A stretch of 64,000 bases of DNA from positions 186,001 to 250,000 of the forward strand of contig NZ_BDAX01000014.1 of the NCBI RefSeq assembly GCF_001612665.1. Reading direction: 5' to 3'. Each line of letters opens with the position of its first letter. Position 1 is the stretch's first letter. Below the pieces are notes generated by a model. That model searched no databases. It worked only from the letters and a program-made list of their open reading frames with translations, and was not told the origin of the DNA. Below are positions 31,034-40,115 of the stretch, in pieces. This stretch comes from Nocardia alba NBRC 108234 (GTDB taxonomy: Bacteria; Actinomycetota; Actinomycetes; Mycobacteriales; Mycobacteriaceae). Position numbers and translations under genes: made by a program.

Positions 31034-34000
31034 CGCGCCGCCGCGGGTTCGGTCGGCACCGAAAGGTCCACCATCCCTTGTGGTTTGCCATCCAGCACCA
31101 GCAGGAGATCGGCCACGAACTGCAGCACCGCCACATCGCGTACCCGGTCGGCGCCGACGCTGTCGGTGATCCGGGGCAGCGGCAGGGTGATCAACCCGCT
31201 CGCCGGGCGATAGTTGGCCGAGGGATAGATCCGCTTGAGCCGAAGCTGTTTGGAATCGGGCAGACTCAGCGGCGCGATCTTGAGCGACGAGCCGGTGACC
31301 ACGATCTCGGACACGTCGTACTCCCGCGCGAGCAGGCGCAACCTGGCCACCGCCACCAGCCGCCCGACCTCCACCGGCAGCGGACCGTAACGATCGACGA
31401 GCTCCTCGATAACCGCCGCCAGGGCCGAATCATCCTGGGCGGAGGCCAGTTTGCGGTAGCCCTCGAGCCGCAGGCGGTCGCTGGCGATGTAATCGGGCGG
31501 GATGTGCGCGTCGACCGGCAGATCGATGCGCACCTCCTTGTTCTCCTCGGTGACGATCGGCTTGCCGTCGGCGGCCGCGCGGTAGGCCTCCACGGCCTCG
31601 CCGACCAATCTCACATACAGGTCGAAGCCGACACCGGCGACGTGACCGGACTGTTCGGCGCCGAGCACATTGCCCGCGCCACGGATCTCGAGATCCTTCA
31701 TCGCCACGGCCATACCCGCACCGAGATCGGAGTTCTGCGCGATGGTGGCAAGGCGGTCGTAGGCGGTCTCGGTGAGCGGCTTCTCCGGCGGGTACAGGAA
31801 ATACGCGTAGCCGCGCTCACGGGAACGACCGACGCGGCCGCGCAACTGGTGCAATTGCGAAAGTCCGAGGGAATCGGCGCGTTCCACGATCAAGGTGTTC
31901 GCGTTGGAGATGTCGAGGCCGGTCTCGATAATGGTGGTACAGACGAGCACGTCGTATTCGCGCTCCCAGAATCCCTGCACGGTCTTCTCGAGCTGATCCT
32001 CGTTCATCTGACCGTGTGCCACGACCACCCGCGCCTCGGGCACCAGATCACGAATCTTCTTGGCGGCCTTGTCGATCGAGGACACCCGGTTGTGCACGTA
32101 GAACACCTGGCCGTCGCGCATCAACTCGCGGCGGATGGCCGCGGTGACCTGCTTGTCGTTGTAGGCGCCCACATAGGTGAGCACCGGATGCCGTTCCTCG
32201 GGCGGGGTGAGGATGGTCGACATCTCGCGGATGCCGGCCAGACTCATCTCCAGGGTGCGCGGGATCGGGGTGGCCGACATGGTGAGCACGTCGACGTGGG
32301 TGCGCAGCGCCTTGATGTGTTCCTTGTGCTCCACCCCGAAGCGCTGCTCCTCGTCGACCACCACCAGGCCGAGGTCTTTCCAGCGCACGCCGGTCTGCAG
32401 CAGCCGGTGCGTACCGACCACGATGTCGACCGAGCCGTCGGCCAGCCCGGCCATGATCTCCTTGGAATCGGCGGCATCGGTGAACCGGGACAGCCCCTTC
32501 ACCGTCACCGGGAAGCCCGCGACGCGTTCGGTGAAGGTCTGCAGGTGCTGCTGTGCGAGCAGGGTCGTCGGCACGAGCACGGCGACCTGCTTGCCGTCCT
32601 GTACCGCCTTGAACGCGGCGCGCACGGCGATCTCGGTCTTGCCGTAGCCCACATCGCCGCAGACCACGCGGTCCATCGGCACCGCCTTCTCCATATCCGA
32701 CTTCACGTCGGTGATGGCGGTCATCTGGTCGACGGTCTCGGTGAACGCGAACGCGTCCTCCATCTCCTGCTGCCACGGCGTATCCGGGGCGAAGGCGTGA
32801 CCCGGGGCGGCCTGGCGGGCGGCGTAGAGCTGCACGAGCTCGCCCGCGATCTCGCGAACGGCCTTGCGCGCCTTGCGTTTCGTGTTCGCCCAGTCGGAGC
32901 CGCCGAGCTTGGACAGGCTCGGCAGCTCGCCGCCGACATAGCGGGAGAGCTGGTCCAGCGATTCCATGGGCACGAACAGGCGGTCGCCGGGCTGGCCGCG
33001 CTTGCTCGGCGCGTACTCGATCACCAGGTACTCGCGGCGCGCGCCACCGATGGTGCGCTCGATCATCTCGACGAACCGGCCGATGCCGTGCTGGTCGTGC
33101 ACCACCATGTCGCCCGCGGTGAGCGCCAGCGGGTCCACCTGGTTGCGACGCTTGGCGGGCAGCCGCTTGCCCTCGGTGGGCGCGGTGACCCGGTTGCCGG
33201 TGAGATCGGATTCGGCGACGACCACCAGTCCGGCGTCATCGAAGATCAGCCCGTCGTGCAGCGAACCACACAGCACGCCGACCACCCCCGGCTCCGGCAC
33301 CGCCCCCGCGGGCAGCAGCGCGGCGGGCACCTCGGCCTCACCGAGCCGTTCCAGCACGCGTTGGGCCGTGCCGTGACCGGTGACCACGACGACCGCGCGA
33401 GCACCGGTGGCGACGTGCGCGCGCAACGACGCGAAGATGGTGGCGACCAGTTCCTCGGACCCGCGCGCGGTGGGCCCGGGGGCCACCGGCAGGTTCACCT
33501 CGATCGGGTCACCCGAGCTGAGCGGGCTCAGCGTCCACCACGGCAGGCCGAGTTCATCCGCGCTGGTACGCAATTCGGGCAGACCACGGTAGCCGGACGC
33601 GGCCAGGTCGAGGCCGTTGGCGCCCAGCGGCGCATCGCTACCGAACGAGGCGGCCGTCCATGAGGCTTCGAGGAACTCCTCGCCGGTGCGCACGAGATCG
33701 GCCGCGCGGGTGCGGATCTTCTCCGGGTCGCACAGCAACAGCTGGGTGCCCGCGGGCAGCGCCTCGGTGAGCAGGCTGAGCTGGCCCGGCGCGAGGACCG
33801 GCAGCAAGGCTTCCATGCCGTCGACGGGGATGCCCTCGGCGATCTTGTTCAGCATCTCGACCAGGGAGGCGTCGGCCTCGTTGTCGGCGGCGACCGCGGT
33901 GGCGCGTTCGCGAACCGGTGTGGTGAGCAGCAACTCCCGGCACGGCGGCGCGACCACCGTGTCGACGGTGCTCTCGGTGAGCGAGCGCTGATCGGCGACC

Positions 34001-34644
34001 GAGAAGGGACGGATCTCGGTGACCTCGTCACCCCAGAACTCCACGCGCACCGGATGATCCGCCGTCGGCGCGAACAGATCGAGGATGCCGCCGCGCACCG
34101 CGAACTCGCCGCGCTTGCCCACCATGTCGACCCGGGTGTACGCGAATTCCACCAGGCGAGCGAGCAATTCGTCGAAATCGTGTTCACCGCCGACCCGCAG
34201 CACCACCGGCTCGATATCGCCGAGCCCGGCCGTCATCGGCTGCATCAGCGAACGCACCGTGGTGACCACGACCCGCAGCGGTTCGGGATAGACGGTGTCC
34301 TCGGGATGGGCCAGCCTGCGAAGTACCTCCAGCCTGCGGCCGACGGTATCGGGGCCGGGCGAGAGACGTTCGTGCGGCAGGGTCTCCCAGGACGGGAACA
34401 TCGCCACCGACGGACCGAGCAGCTCGGTGAGTTCCACGGTCAGATCGTCGGCCTCGCGACCGGTCGCGGTCACCACCACCAGCGAACGCTGGTCGGCGAT
34501 CGTCGCGGCGACGAACGACCGCACGGCCGATGGCGCGACCAGTTCCACCCCGGATTTGCCGACCAGGTCGGTGACCATCCGCAGTGCGGCGTCACCCGCG
34601 ACCACTTCGGCCAGACCGGCGAGCGGAGGACGAAGGGAGGACAT
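31030..34644 (-). CDS. mfd: Transcription-repair coupling factor
   Basis: The product is 1204 residues, the standard Mfd length. In order: a UvrB-like N-terminal region (about 1-350); the RNA polymerase-interacting CarD-like domain around 500-570 (GDMVVHDQHGIGRFVEMIER); the SF2 translocase with Walker A DVGYGKTEIAVRAA (about 664), DEEQ box VVVDEEQRFGVEHKEH (about 760) and helicase motif VI QLRGRVGRSRERGYAYFLY; and the C-terminal TRCF domain. It removes stalled RNA polymerase at DNA lesions and recruits UvrA. It is co-transcribed with mazG. Confidence 0.98.
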   Translation of the reverse strand: MSSLRPPLAGLAEVVAGDAALRMVTDLVGKSGVELVAPSAVRSFVAATIADQRSLVVVTATGREADDLTVELTELLGPSVAMFPSWETLPHERLSPGPDTVGRRLEVLRRLAHPEDTVYPEPLRVVVTTVRSLMQPMTAGLGDIEPVVLRVGGEHDFDELLARLVEFAYTRVDMVGKRGEFAVRGGILDLFAPTADHPVRVEFWGDEVTEIRPFSVADQRSLTESTVDTVVAPPCRELLLTTPVRERATAVAADNEADASLVEMLNKIAEGIPVDGMEALLPVLAPGQLSLLTEALPAGTQLLLCDPEKIRTRAADLVRTGEEFLEASWTAASFGSDAPLGANGLDLAASGYRGLPELRTSADELGLPWWTLSPLSSGDPIEVNLPVAPGPTARGSEELVATIFASLRAHVATGARAVVVVTGHGTAQRVLERLGEAEVPAALLPAGAVPEPGVVGVLCGSLHDGLIFDDAGLVVVAESDLTGNRVTAPTEGKRLPAKRRNQVDPLALTAGDMVVHDQHGIGRFVEMIERTIGGARREYLVIEYAPSKRGQPGDRLFVPMESLDQLSRYVGGELPSLSKLGGSDWANTKRKARKAVREIAGELVQLYAARQAAPGHAFAPDTPWQQEMEDAFAFTETVDQMTAITDVKSDMEKAVPMDRVVCGDVGYGKTEIAVRAAFKAVQDGKQVAVLVPTTLLAQQHLQTFTERVAGFPVTVKGLSRFTDAADSKEIMAGLADGSVDIVVGTHRLLQTGVRWKDLGLVVVDEEQRFGVEHKEHIKALRTHVDVLTMSATPIPRTLEMSLAGIREMSTILTPPEERHPVLTYVGAYNDKQVTAAIRRELMRDGQVFYVHNRVSSIDKAAKKIRDLVPEARVVVAHGQMNEDQLEKTVQGFWEREYDVLVCTTIIETGLDISNANTLIVERADSLGLSQLHQLRGRVGRSRERGYAYFLYPPEKPLTETAYDRLATIAQNSDLGAGMAVAMKDLEIRGAGNVLGAEQSGHVAGVGFDLYVRLVGEAVEAYRAAADGKPIVTEENKEVRIDLPVDAHIPPDYIASDRLRLEGYRKLASAQDDSALAAVIEELVDRYGPLPVEVGRLVAVARLRLLAREYDVSEIVVTGSSLKIAPLSLPDSKQLRLKRIYPSANYRPASGLITLPLPRITDSVGADRVRDVAVLQFVADLLLVLDGKPQGMVDLSVPTEPAAAR

Positions 34645-34850
34645 TGTTCGCTCCTGAATGCGCAGACGGGATAGGCGAGGTAGCCGTCTCGAAGTCTAGA
34701 TGAGTGATTTTCGGGGCGTCGGCCCGCAGCCGACCCCCGAGCACGCGCCGACCACCCCTGTAATAGACATCACAATCCACCGATCAACCAATCGGCGAAC
34801 GCAACCGCCACGAATCTCCGAAAGCTATACATCTATCGAGTGGGTGATCT

Positions 34851-36098
34851 ATGACGACCACAATCGGAATATCAGCGGAACGCACTGTCGTGCGGGGTGT
34901 GCTCCTGGCCAACACGCCAGGGAAACCATCCGAAGTCCTGCGGGCAGTCCACCAGCGTGGCGACGACGGTGCCTCGATCGTCGACACACTCGACGCACTC
35001 GCTCGGACAGCGCCCGCCATCGCCGACGTCGCCGTGGCGTACCACACGACCGAGGACCGGCAGCGGATCGTCTCGGAGCTCGCGGGCGGGCCGTGGCGGA
35101 CATCGTCGCTGGTCTCGACCCGATCGGCGCTGTTCGCGCTGATCGCCGACCTGCCCGAACTCGGTGCGTTCGGGACCGTGTTGATGCTGCACCTGGCCGA
35201 TCACACCGCGACCGCCGTAGTGGTCGGGCCGGATCGTCGCCAGATCCTGGCCTCGGATGGCTGGACCACCGGGTTCGCCGAGGACGTCGCGGTCGAGGGG
35301 CCCGCCGTCGACAGCGACGCGATGACCGAGACGATCGGTCGCGTGCGATCGATGCTGGCGTCGATCCCGGCACACGCCGACGCGGTCGCCCTCAGCGGTT
35401 CGTCGGCGGTCGATCCGGAGATCGCCAATGCCCTGCGCTACGAACTCACCGCCCGCGTGATCCTCCTGCCGGATCCCGCCGACGCCACGGCGCGAGGAGC
35501 GGCGCTGATCGCCGCCGACCAGGCGCGAAAGCAGGCCGTTCCCCCTGCGCGCGCGGCTCGGGGCCGAGGCGCTGTGGTGCTGACCGCGGCGGCCGTCGCG
35601 GCTGTCCTCGGTGTGTCCGGATTCGTGGTGTCACAGGCCATGGACGAGAGCGCACCGACCATGAACGCGCGTTCCCTCGATACCACCAGCAGCACGCCGC
35701 CATCGACCGCCGCGCCGACCACCACCGAACCACAGGTCTCGCCCACAGCCTCGCCGCCACCACCGGCCGCCCAACCCCCGGCGCCTGCTCCGGTGACGAC
35801 ACCGATCCCCGACAACAGGATCTGGGCCGACACACCCCGTCCCGCACCGCCCGTGGCCGCTCCGGCCCCCACCACAACCTTGCCGCGCGATCCGGCGCCT
35901 GCGCCCGAGGAGAACCCCGCGCCGGAAACGACCGCGCCCGCCGCGCCCCCGACACCGACCAGGGTCGGCGCCCCCAACCCGCAGGGGCTCTTCCCCGGAG
36001 AGTCACCGCCCCCGGCGGCGGGCTCAGATCCCGCGGCGGAACAGGCGTGGTGGGTCAACCACTGGAATCTGAAGCGACAGTGGATGAACGGCGGCTGA
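34851..36098 (+). CDS. Membrane protein with actin/Hsp70-like N-terminus and Pro/Thr-rich exterior
   Basis: The product is 415 residues. Residues 1-225 form a soluble domain with ASKHA-like features (TTTIGISAERTVVRGVLLAN at the start; VGPDRRQILASDGW and PAHADAVALSGSSAVDPEIANALRYEL later), resembling the DUF7159 type. A single transmembrane helix follows (about 239-261, GAVVLTAAAVAAVLGVSGFVVSQ), then about 150 residues extremely rich in Pro/Thr/Ala and probably wall-spanning. The end (AEQAWWVNHWNLKRQWMNGG) is aromatic-rich and may be a binding or anchoring motif. An actin-like fold fused to an exported tail suggests linking cytoplasmic state to the wall, but this is inference. Confidence 0.8.
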   Translation: MTTTIGISAERTVVRGVLLANTPGKPSEVLRAVHQRGDDGASIVDTLDALARTAPAIADVAVAYHTTEDRQRIVSELAGGPWRTSSLVSTRSALFALIADLPELGAFGTVLMLHLADHTATAVVVGPDRRQILASDGWTTGFAEDVAVEGPAVDSDAMTETIGRVRSMLASIPAHADAVALSGSSAVDPEIANALRYELTARVILLPDPADATARGAALIAADQARKQAVPPARAARGRGAVVLTAAAVAAVLGVSGFVVSQAMDESAPTMNARSLDTTSSTPPSTAAPTTTEPQVSPTASPPPPAAQPPAPAPVTTPIPDNRIWADTPRPAPPVAAPAPTTTLPRDPAPAPEENPAPETTAPAAPPTPTRVGAPNPQGLFPGESPPPAAGSDPAAEQAWWVNHWNLKRQWMNGG

Positions 36099-36160
36099 TT
36101 CCGGACCACCGAGTGGGATCGCGCGGGGACGGACCTCGCGACACGGCGTAGGGTCGAGGC

Positions 36161-36784
36161 GTGAGTCTGGCTCGACGTGAACGCCACGCCCTCGTGGAAA
36201 CGATGACCGAGGCCGGCCCTGCCGCGCCGACCCTGTGCGGCACCTGGACGGTGCACGACCTCGCAGCCCACCTCGTGGTCCGCGAACGCAGGCCCGACGC
36301 GTCGATCGGTATCGTCTTCCGGCCGATGGCGGGCTATCTGGAGACGAAGCAGAACCAGATCGCGCAGCGGCCGTTCGCCGAACTGCTCGAACTGGTCCGC
36401 ACCGGCCCGCCGTGGTGGTCGCCACTGCGCCCGGTCGACGCGGTGGTCAATCTGACCGAGATGTTCGTCCACCACGAAGACGTGCGCAGGTCCGAACCCG
36501 GCTGGGAGCCGAGGCAATTGGCCGCGGCCGACGAGGATCGGCTGTGGAAGGCACTGCGCACGGTCGCGCGCGCGGCCTACCGCAAGTCGCCGGTGCCGGT
36601 CGTGCTCGCGACGCCGCAGGGCGCCCGGATCACGGCACACCGTGGTGAGGGCGCCGAGGTGGTGCTCACCGGCACTCCGTCGGAACTGGTACTGCACGCC
36701 TTCGGCCGCGACGCGGTCCGGATCACCCCGACCGGGGCCGCCGACGATGTGCGAGCAGTGCTCGCCATCGACCGCAGCGTGTGA
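36161..36784 (+). CDS. TIGR03085/mycothiol-dependent maleylpyruvate isomerase-fold protein
   Basis: The product is 207 residues. The DinB-like four-helix fold is marked by LCGTWTVHDLAAHLVVRERRPDASIG (about 25-50), and the metal-binding set continues with NLTEMFVHHEDVRR (about 98-111). A C-terminal SCP2-like part includes ITAHRGEGAEVVLTGTPSELVLHAFGR. The family is restricted mainly to mycothiol-producing actinobacteria and probably uses a Zn2+ bound by the His residues with mycothiol; its substrate is unknown. The GTG start is at 36161. It ends one base before the convergent TetR gene. Confidence 0.85.
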   Translation: MSLARRERHALVETMTEAGPAAPTLCGTWTVHDLAAHLVVRERRPDASIGIVFRPMAGYLETKQNQIAQRPFAELLELVRTGPPWWSPLRPVDAVVNLTEMFVHHEDVRRSEPGWEPRQLAAADEDRLWKALRTVARAAYRKSPVPVVLATPQGARITAHRGEGAEVVLTGTPSELVLHAFGRDAVRITPTGAADDVRAVLAIDRSV

Positions 36785-36785
36785 C

Positions 36786-37433
36786 CTAGACGACGTAGCG
36801 GCGCAGCCTGCGCGCCGCGAACCCCCGGAAGTACGACAGTTTCTCCGTCGGCACCAGCGAGGGCAGCAGGAAATACCAGGCCCGCTCCATCCGGGCCGCC
36901 ATCTGCTCCATCGACTCGGTGCCGACCGCGACGATGTGCACGCCCGCGGTCAACTCCTGGAGCAGCACGCCGACGACCTCCGGATCGAGATCGGCGATCA
37001 GGTCGCCCTGGGCGATGGCGCGCTCCGACAGCAACCGATAGGTATCGCCCCACGTCTTGGCGATGTTGTCGCCCTGCGCCCCGCGATAGTCGCCGATCTG
37101 ATGGGTGAGTTTGAGCATCGCACCCACCATCGGATCGTTCATCGACAGATCGGCCACCACGTAGGTGATCCCGACGGCCGCCTCCAGCGCGGGCACCCGG
37201 GAATCGAAGAAACCCTGGCAGGATCCGGTCAGGCGCTCGTTGCCCTGATCGACCACCGCCCTGGCCAGCTCCTCCTTGGAGCCGAAGTGAAAGTACAAGG
37301 CACCCTTTGTCACGTTGGACTGCGCGATGATTTCGCTGAGGCTCGCGTTGGCGTAGCCCAAACGGAGAAAGACATCGGCAGCGCCAGCAAGGACGGAGTC
37401 GCGGGTGATCTCCGCGCGTGCTTGCCTAGCCAT
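36786..37433 (-). CDS. TetR-family regulator of the gamma-butyrolactone-receptor type
   Basis: The product is 215 residues. The N-terminal MARQARAEITRDSVLAGAADVFLRLGYANASLSEIIAQSNVTKGALYFHFGSKEELARAVV (about 1-60) is close to ArpA/ScbR-type receptors, which bind gamma-butyrolactones in Streptomyces. The C-terminal pocket is followed by WYFLLPSLVPTEKL and FRGFAARRLRR. No butyrolactone synthase (AfsA/ScbA) lies in the window, so a different lipid-like ligand is possible. It stands alone, convergent with the DinB-fold gene; about 160 bases of promoter space lie upstream. Confidence 0.85.
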   Translation of the reverse strand: MARQARAEITRDSVLAGAADVFLRLGYANASLSEIIAQSNVTKGALYFHFGSKEELARAVVDQGNERLTGSCQGFFDSRVPALEAAVGITYVVADLSMNDPMVGAMLKLTHQIGDYRGAQGDNIAKTWGDTYRLLSERAIAQGDLIADLDPEVVGVLLQELTAGVHIVAVGTESMEQMAARMERAWYFLLPSLVPTEKLSYFRGFAARRLRRYVV

Positions 37434-37594
37434 CAGATCCGCCTGTCATCCAATAATCCAGCCATCCTGAAGTAGACCGACATCCCGAAATTTGCTCGAC
37501 ATACCGCCCGGCAGCACCCAAAAGGATGGGTGAACCGTACCACCAGGCGGCGAAGTGGCAGCCGAATCATGGATTCGGTCCACACTGCCGTGCG

Positions 37595-38272
37595 CTAACG
37601 TCTGGTTACCCCACCACCGGTCGGCGCGGTCCCCGTATTCCATTCGGAGCTGAGCCCCGGTTCGGCTTCCAAATGACTCAATCCGTTCCAACACAGGTTG
37701 ACCAGGTGCGCCGCGACCACCTCTTTCGGCGGGACGCGCTCGTCGAGCCACCAGGTCGCCGCGGTCGACACCATGCCGACCAGAGCCTGGGCATAGAGCG
37801 GGGCGAGGCTGGCATCCAGATCGCGACGGCCGAAATCACTGGCGAGCAGATGGGCCACCTGGTTGACGGCCTCGTTGAGCAGGCTCGAGTAGCGCCCGTC
37901 GGAGCTGGCGACGGGCTGGTCGCGGACCAGGATCCGAAAACCGTCGGTCCGCTCCTCGATGTAGGTGAGCAGGGCCAGCGCCACCTGTTCCAATCGCACC
38001 CGCGAGCGATTGCGGGTGAGCGAGGAGGTGATCATCTCCAGCAGGATCGACATCTCGCGGTCGACGACCACCGCGTAGAGGCCCTCCTTGCCGCCGAAAT
38101 GCTCGTAGACCACCGGCTTGGACACCTGCGCGCGCTGCGCGATCTCCTCGATCGAGGTCGCGTCGTACCCCCGCTCCGCGAACAACGCGCGGCCGATCTC
38201 GATCAGCTGCTGCCTGCGCTGCGTACCCGTCATCCTGGGTCTCGGGGCCCGAACCGGCTCACTGGACGACAT
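37595..38272 (-). CDS. TetR-family regulator (Rv1019-like)
   Basis: The product is 225 residues from ATG 38272 (an in-frame start at 38305 adds 11). The helix-turn-helix domain reads RRQQLIEIGRALFAERGYDATSIEEIAQRAQVSKPVVYEHFGGKEGLYAVVVDRE (about 18-72). A larger C-terminal domain with VRDQPVASSDGRYSSLLNEAVNQVAHLLA follows. Its place between the glmU and mfd blocks corresponds to Rv1019 of M. tuberculosis. The ligand and targets are unknown. The last 20 residues are Gly/Thr-rich. Confidence 0.88.
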   Translation of the reverse strand: MSSSEPVRAPRPRMTGTQRRQQLIEIGRALFAERGYDATSIEEIAQRAQVSKPVVYEHFGGKEGLYAVVVDREMSILLEMITSSLTRNRSRVRLEQVALALLTYIEERTDGFRILVRDQPVASSDGRYSSLLNEAVNQVAHLLASDFGRRDLDASLAPLYAQALVGMVSTAATWWLDERVPPKEVVAAHLVNLCWNGLSHLEAEPGLSSEWNTGTAPTGGGVTRR

Positions 38273-38460
38273 CGATGCCCCCGCCTCTCCGCGTTTTCGA
38301 CTCACAAGAATCAGTACGTGCGTTCCAGAAGGCTAACAACGACATCCGAGCACGGACGCGACAGGCATCCACAAGATTCGCCCGAGGACGGGATCGTGTG
38401 CGAGGATCACTGGCGTGCCGTAGCACAGTGGTGGGCGATGACTGCCCACTGGTGTAGCGA

Positions 38461-38531
38461 TCCGCCGTAGTGTAATGGCAGCACCTCTGATTTTGGTTCA
38501 GATAGTTCAGGTTCGAGTCCTGGCGGCGGAG
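38461..38531 (+). tRNA. tRNA-Gln (TTG anticodon)
   Basis: The cloverleaf is TCCGCCG (38461-38467) paired with CGGCGGA (38524-38530), with anticodon stem TCTGA/TCAGA around TTTTGGT, giving anticodon TTG, and a T loop TTCGAGT. Discriminator G at 38531 fits glutamine; no CCA is encoded. It lies 93 bases before glmU, as is common in actinobacteria. Confidence 0.95.
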
Positions 38532-38624
38532 CACACGGACACCCAGTGACGTATCGTCGGCCCGCACCATCTACCGACCGAACCCGCCACAGCACACTCG
38601 CTGACAGGCAGCCGAGGGAGATCC

Positions 38625-40115
38625 ATGTCACCGCAGACCGCCGTCGTCGTTCTCGCCGCAGGTGCCGGGACGCGAATGCGGTCGAAGACTCCGAAAGTGC
38701 TGCACCCGTTAGCCGGCCGGTCGATGCTCTCGCACGCGCTGCACGCCGCTGTCGAGATCGATCCGACCCACCTGATCACTGTCGTCGGGCACGACCGGGA
38801 GAAGGTCGGCGCCGCTGTGGCGGACGTGGGCAAGGAACTCGGCCGCGAGATCGTGTGCGCGGTGCAGGAGCAGCAGCTCGGAACCGGACACGCGGTTCAG
38901 TGCGCACTGGGTTCGATCCCCACGGACTTCGACGGCGACCTCCTCGTCACCTCGGCAGATGTGCCGTTGCTCGACGGGCACACCCTCTCCGCGCTGCTCG
39001 ACGAGCACCGCAGCTACGCCGAACGGCCCGCCGTGACGGTGCTGACCTTCGTACCCGACGACGCCAACGGCTACGGCCGGATCGTGCGCGACGACGACGG
39101 CCAGGTCGCCGAGATCGTGGAGCACGCCGACGCGACTCCCGAGCAGGCCAAGCTCAAAGAGGTCAACTCCGGTGTCTACGCGTTCGACGCGTCGGTACTG
39201 CGCACCATGATCGGGCGGCTGTCCACCGCCAACGCCCAGCACGAGCTCTACCTCACCGATGTGCTGCGGCTGGCCCGTGAAGCCGGTCATCCCGTGCACG
39301 GCGCGCGGCTGGTCGACTCCAACAAGGTCACCGGCGTGAACGACCGGGTGCAGCTGTCGCAGGCGGGCGCCACCCTCAATCGCTACATTCTCGAACGCCA
39401 CATGCGGGCGGGCGTCACCATCGTCGACCCGGCGACGACCTGGATCGACTCGAGCGTGCGCATCGGGCGTGACGCCGTGCTGCGGCCGGGCACCCAGCTC
39501 TTCGGCGAGACCCAGATCGGCGAGGACGCCGAGATCGGCCCCGACACCACCCTCACCGACGTGTTCGTCGGCCAGGGCGCGAGCGTGATCCGCACCCACG
39601 GCGCCGGCGCCCGGATCGGTGAGGGTGCCACCATCGGCCCGTTCAGCTATCTGCGGCCCGGCACCGTCGTCGGCGAGGAAGGCAAGCTCGGCGCGTTCGT
39701 CGAGACCAAGAACGCCTCCATCGGCGCGCATTCGAAGGTGCCGCACCTGACCTACGTCGGCGACGCGACCATCGGCGAGCACAGCAACATCGGCGCTTCC
39801 AGCGTTTTCGTGAACTACGACGGGGTGAACAAACACCACACCGTGGTCGGTTCACATGTGCGCACGGGTAGCGACACCATGTTCATCGCGCCGGTCACCG
39901 TGGGTGACGGCGCCTATACGGGTGCGGGTACTGTACTGCGCAGAAGCGTTCCACCGGGCGCACTTGCTGTGTCGGGTGGGCCACAGCGCACTTTTGAGAA
40001 CTGGGTGCAGCGTTACCGTCCAGGAACCGCTGCGGCGCGCGCGGCGGCGGAAGCCATCGCGGCAGACGAGACGTCTTCGAAGGCAATCGAGCAAAAGGAT
40101 GGCAACCAGCAGTGA
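38625..40115 (+). CDS. glmU: Bifunctional GlcN-1-P acetyltransferase / GlcNAc-1-P uridyltransferase
   Basis: The product is 496 residues. The N-terminal uridyltransferase has the nucleotide loop VLAAGAGTRMRSKTPKVLHPLAGRSM (9-34). The C-terminal half (from about 260) is a left-handed beta-helix with hexapeptide repeats (IGRDAVLRPGTQLFGETQIGEDAEIGPDTTL) and the acetyltransferase residues in YLRPGTVVGEEGKLGAFVETKNA and NYDGVNKHHTVVG. It makes UDP-GlcNAc for peptidoglycan and lipid synthesis. GGGAG precedes the ATG. Its TGA overlaps the GTG of prs. Confidence 0.98.
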   Translation: MSPQTAVVVLAAGAGTRMRSKTPKVLHPLAGRSMLSHALHAAVEIDPTHLITVVGHDREKVGAAVADVGKELGREIVCAVQEQQLGTGHAVQCALGSIPTDFDGDLLVTSADVPLLDGHTLSALLDEHRSYAERPAVTVLTFVPDDANGYGRIVRDDDGQVAEIVEHADATPEQAKLKEVNSGVYAFDASVLRTMIGRLSTANAQHELYLTDVLRLAREAGHPVHGARLVDSNKVTGVNDRVQLSQAGATLNRYILERHMRAGVTIVDPATTWIDSSVRIGRDAVLRPGTQLFGETQIGEDAEIGPDTTLTDVFVGQGASVIRTHGAGARIGEGATIGPFSYLRPGTVVGEEGKLGAFVETKNASIGAHSKVPHLTYVGDATIGEHSNIGASSVFVNYDGVNKHHTVVGSHVRTGSDTMFIAPVTVGDGAYTGAGTVLRRSVPPGALAVSGGPQRTFENWVQRYRPGTAAARAAAEAIAADETSSKAIEQKDGNQQ

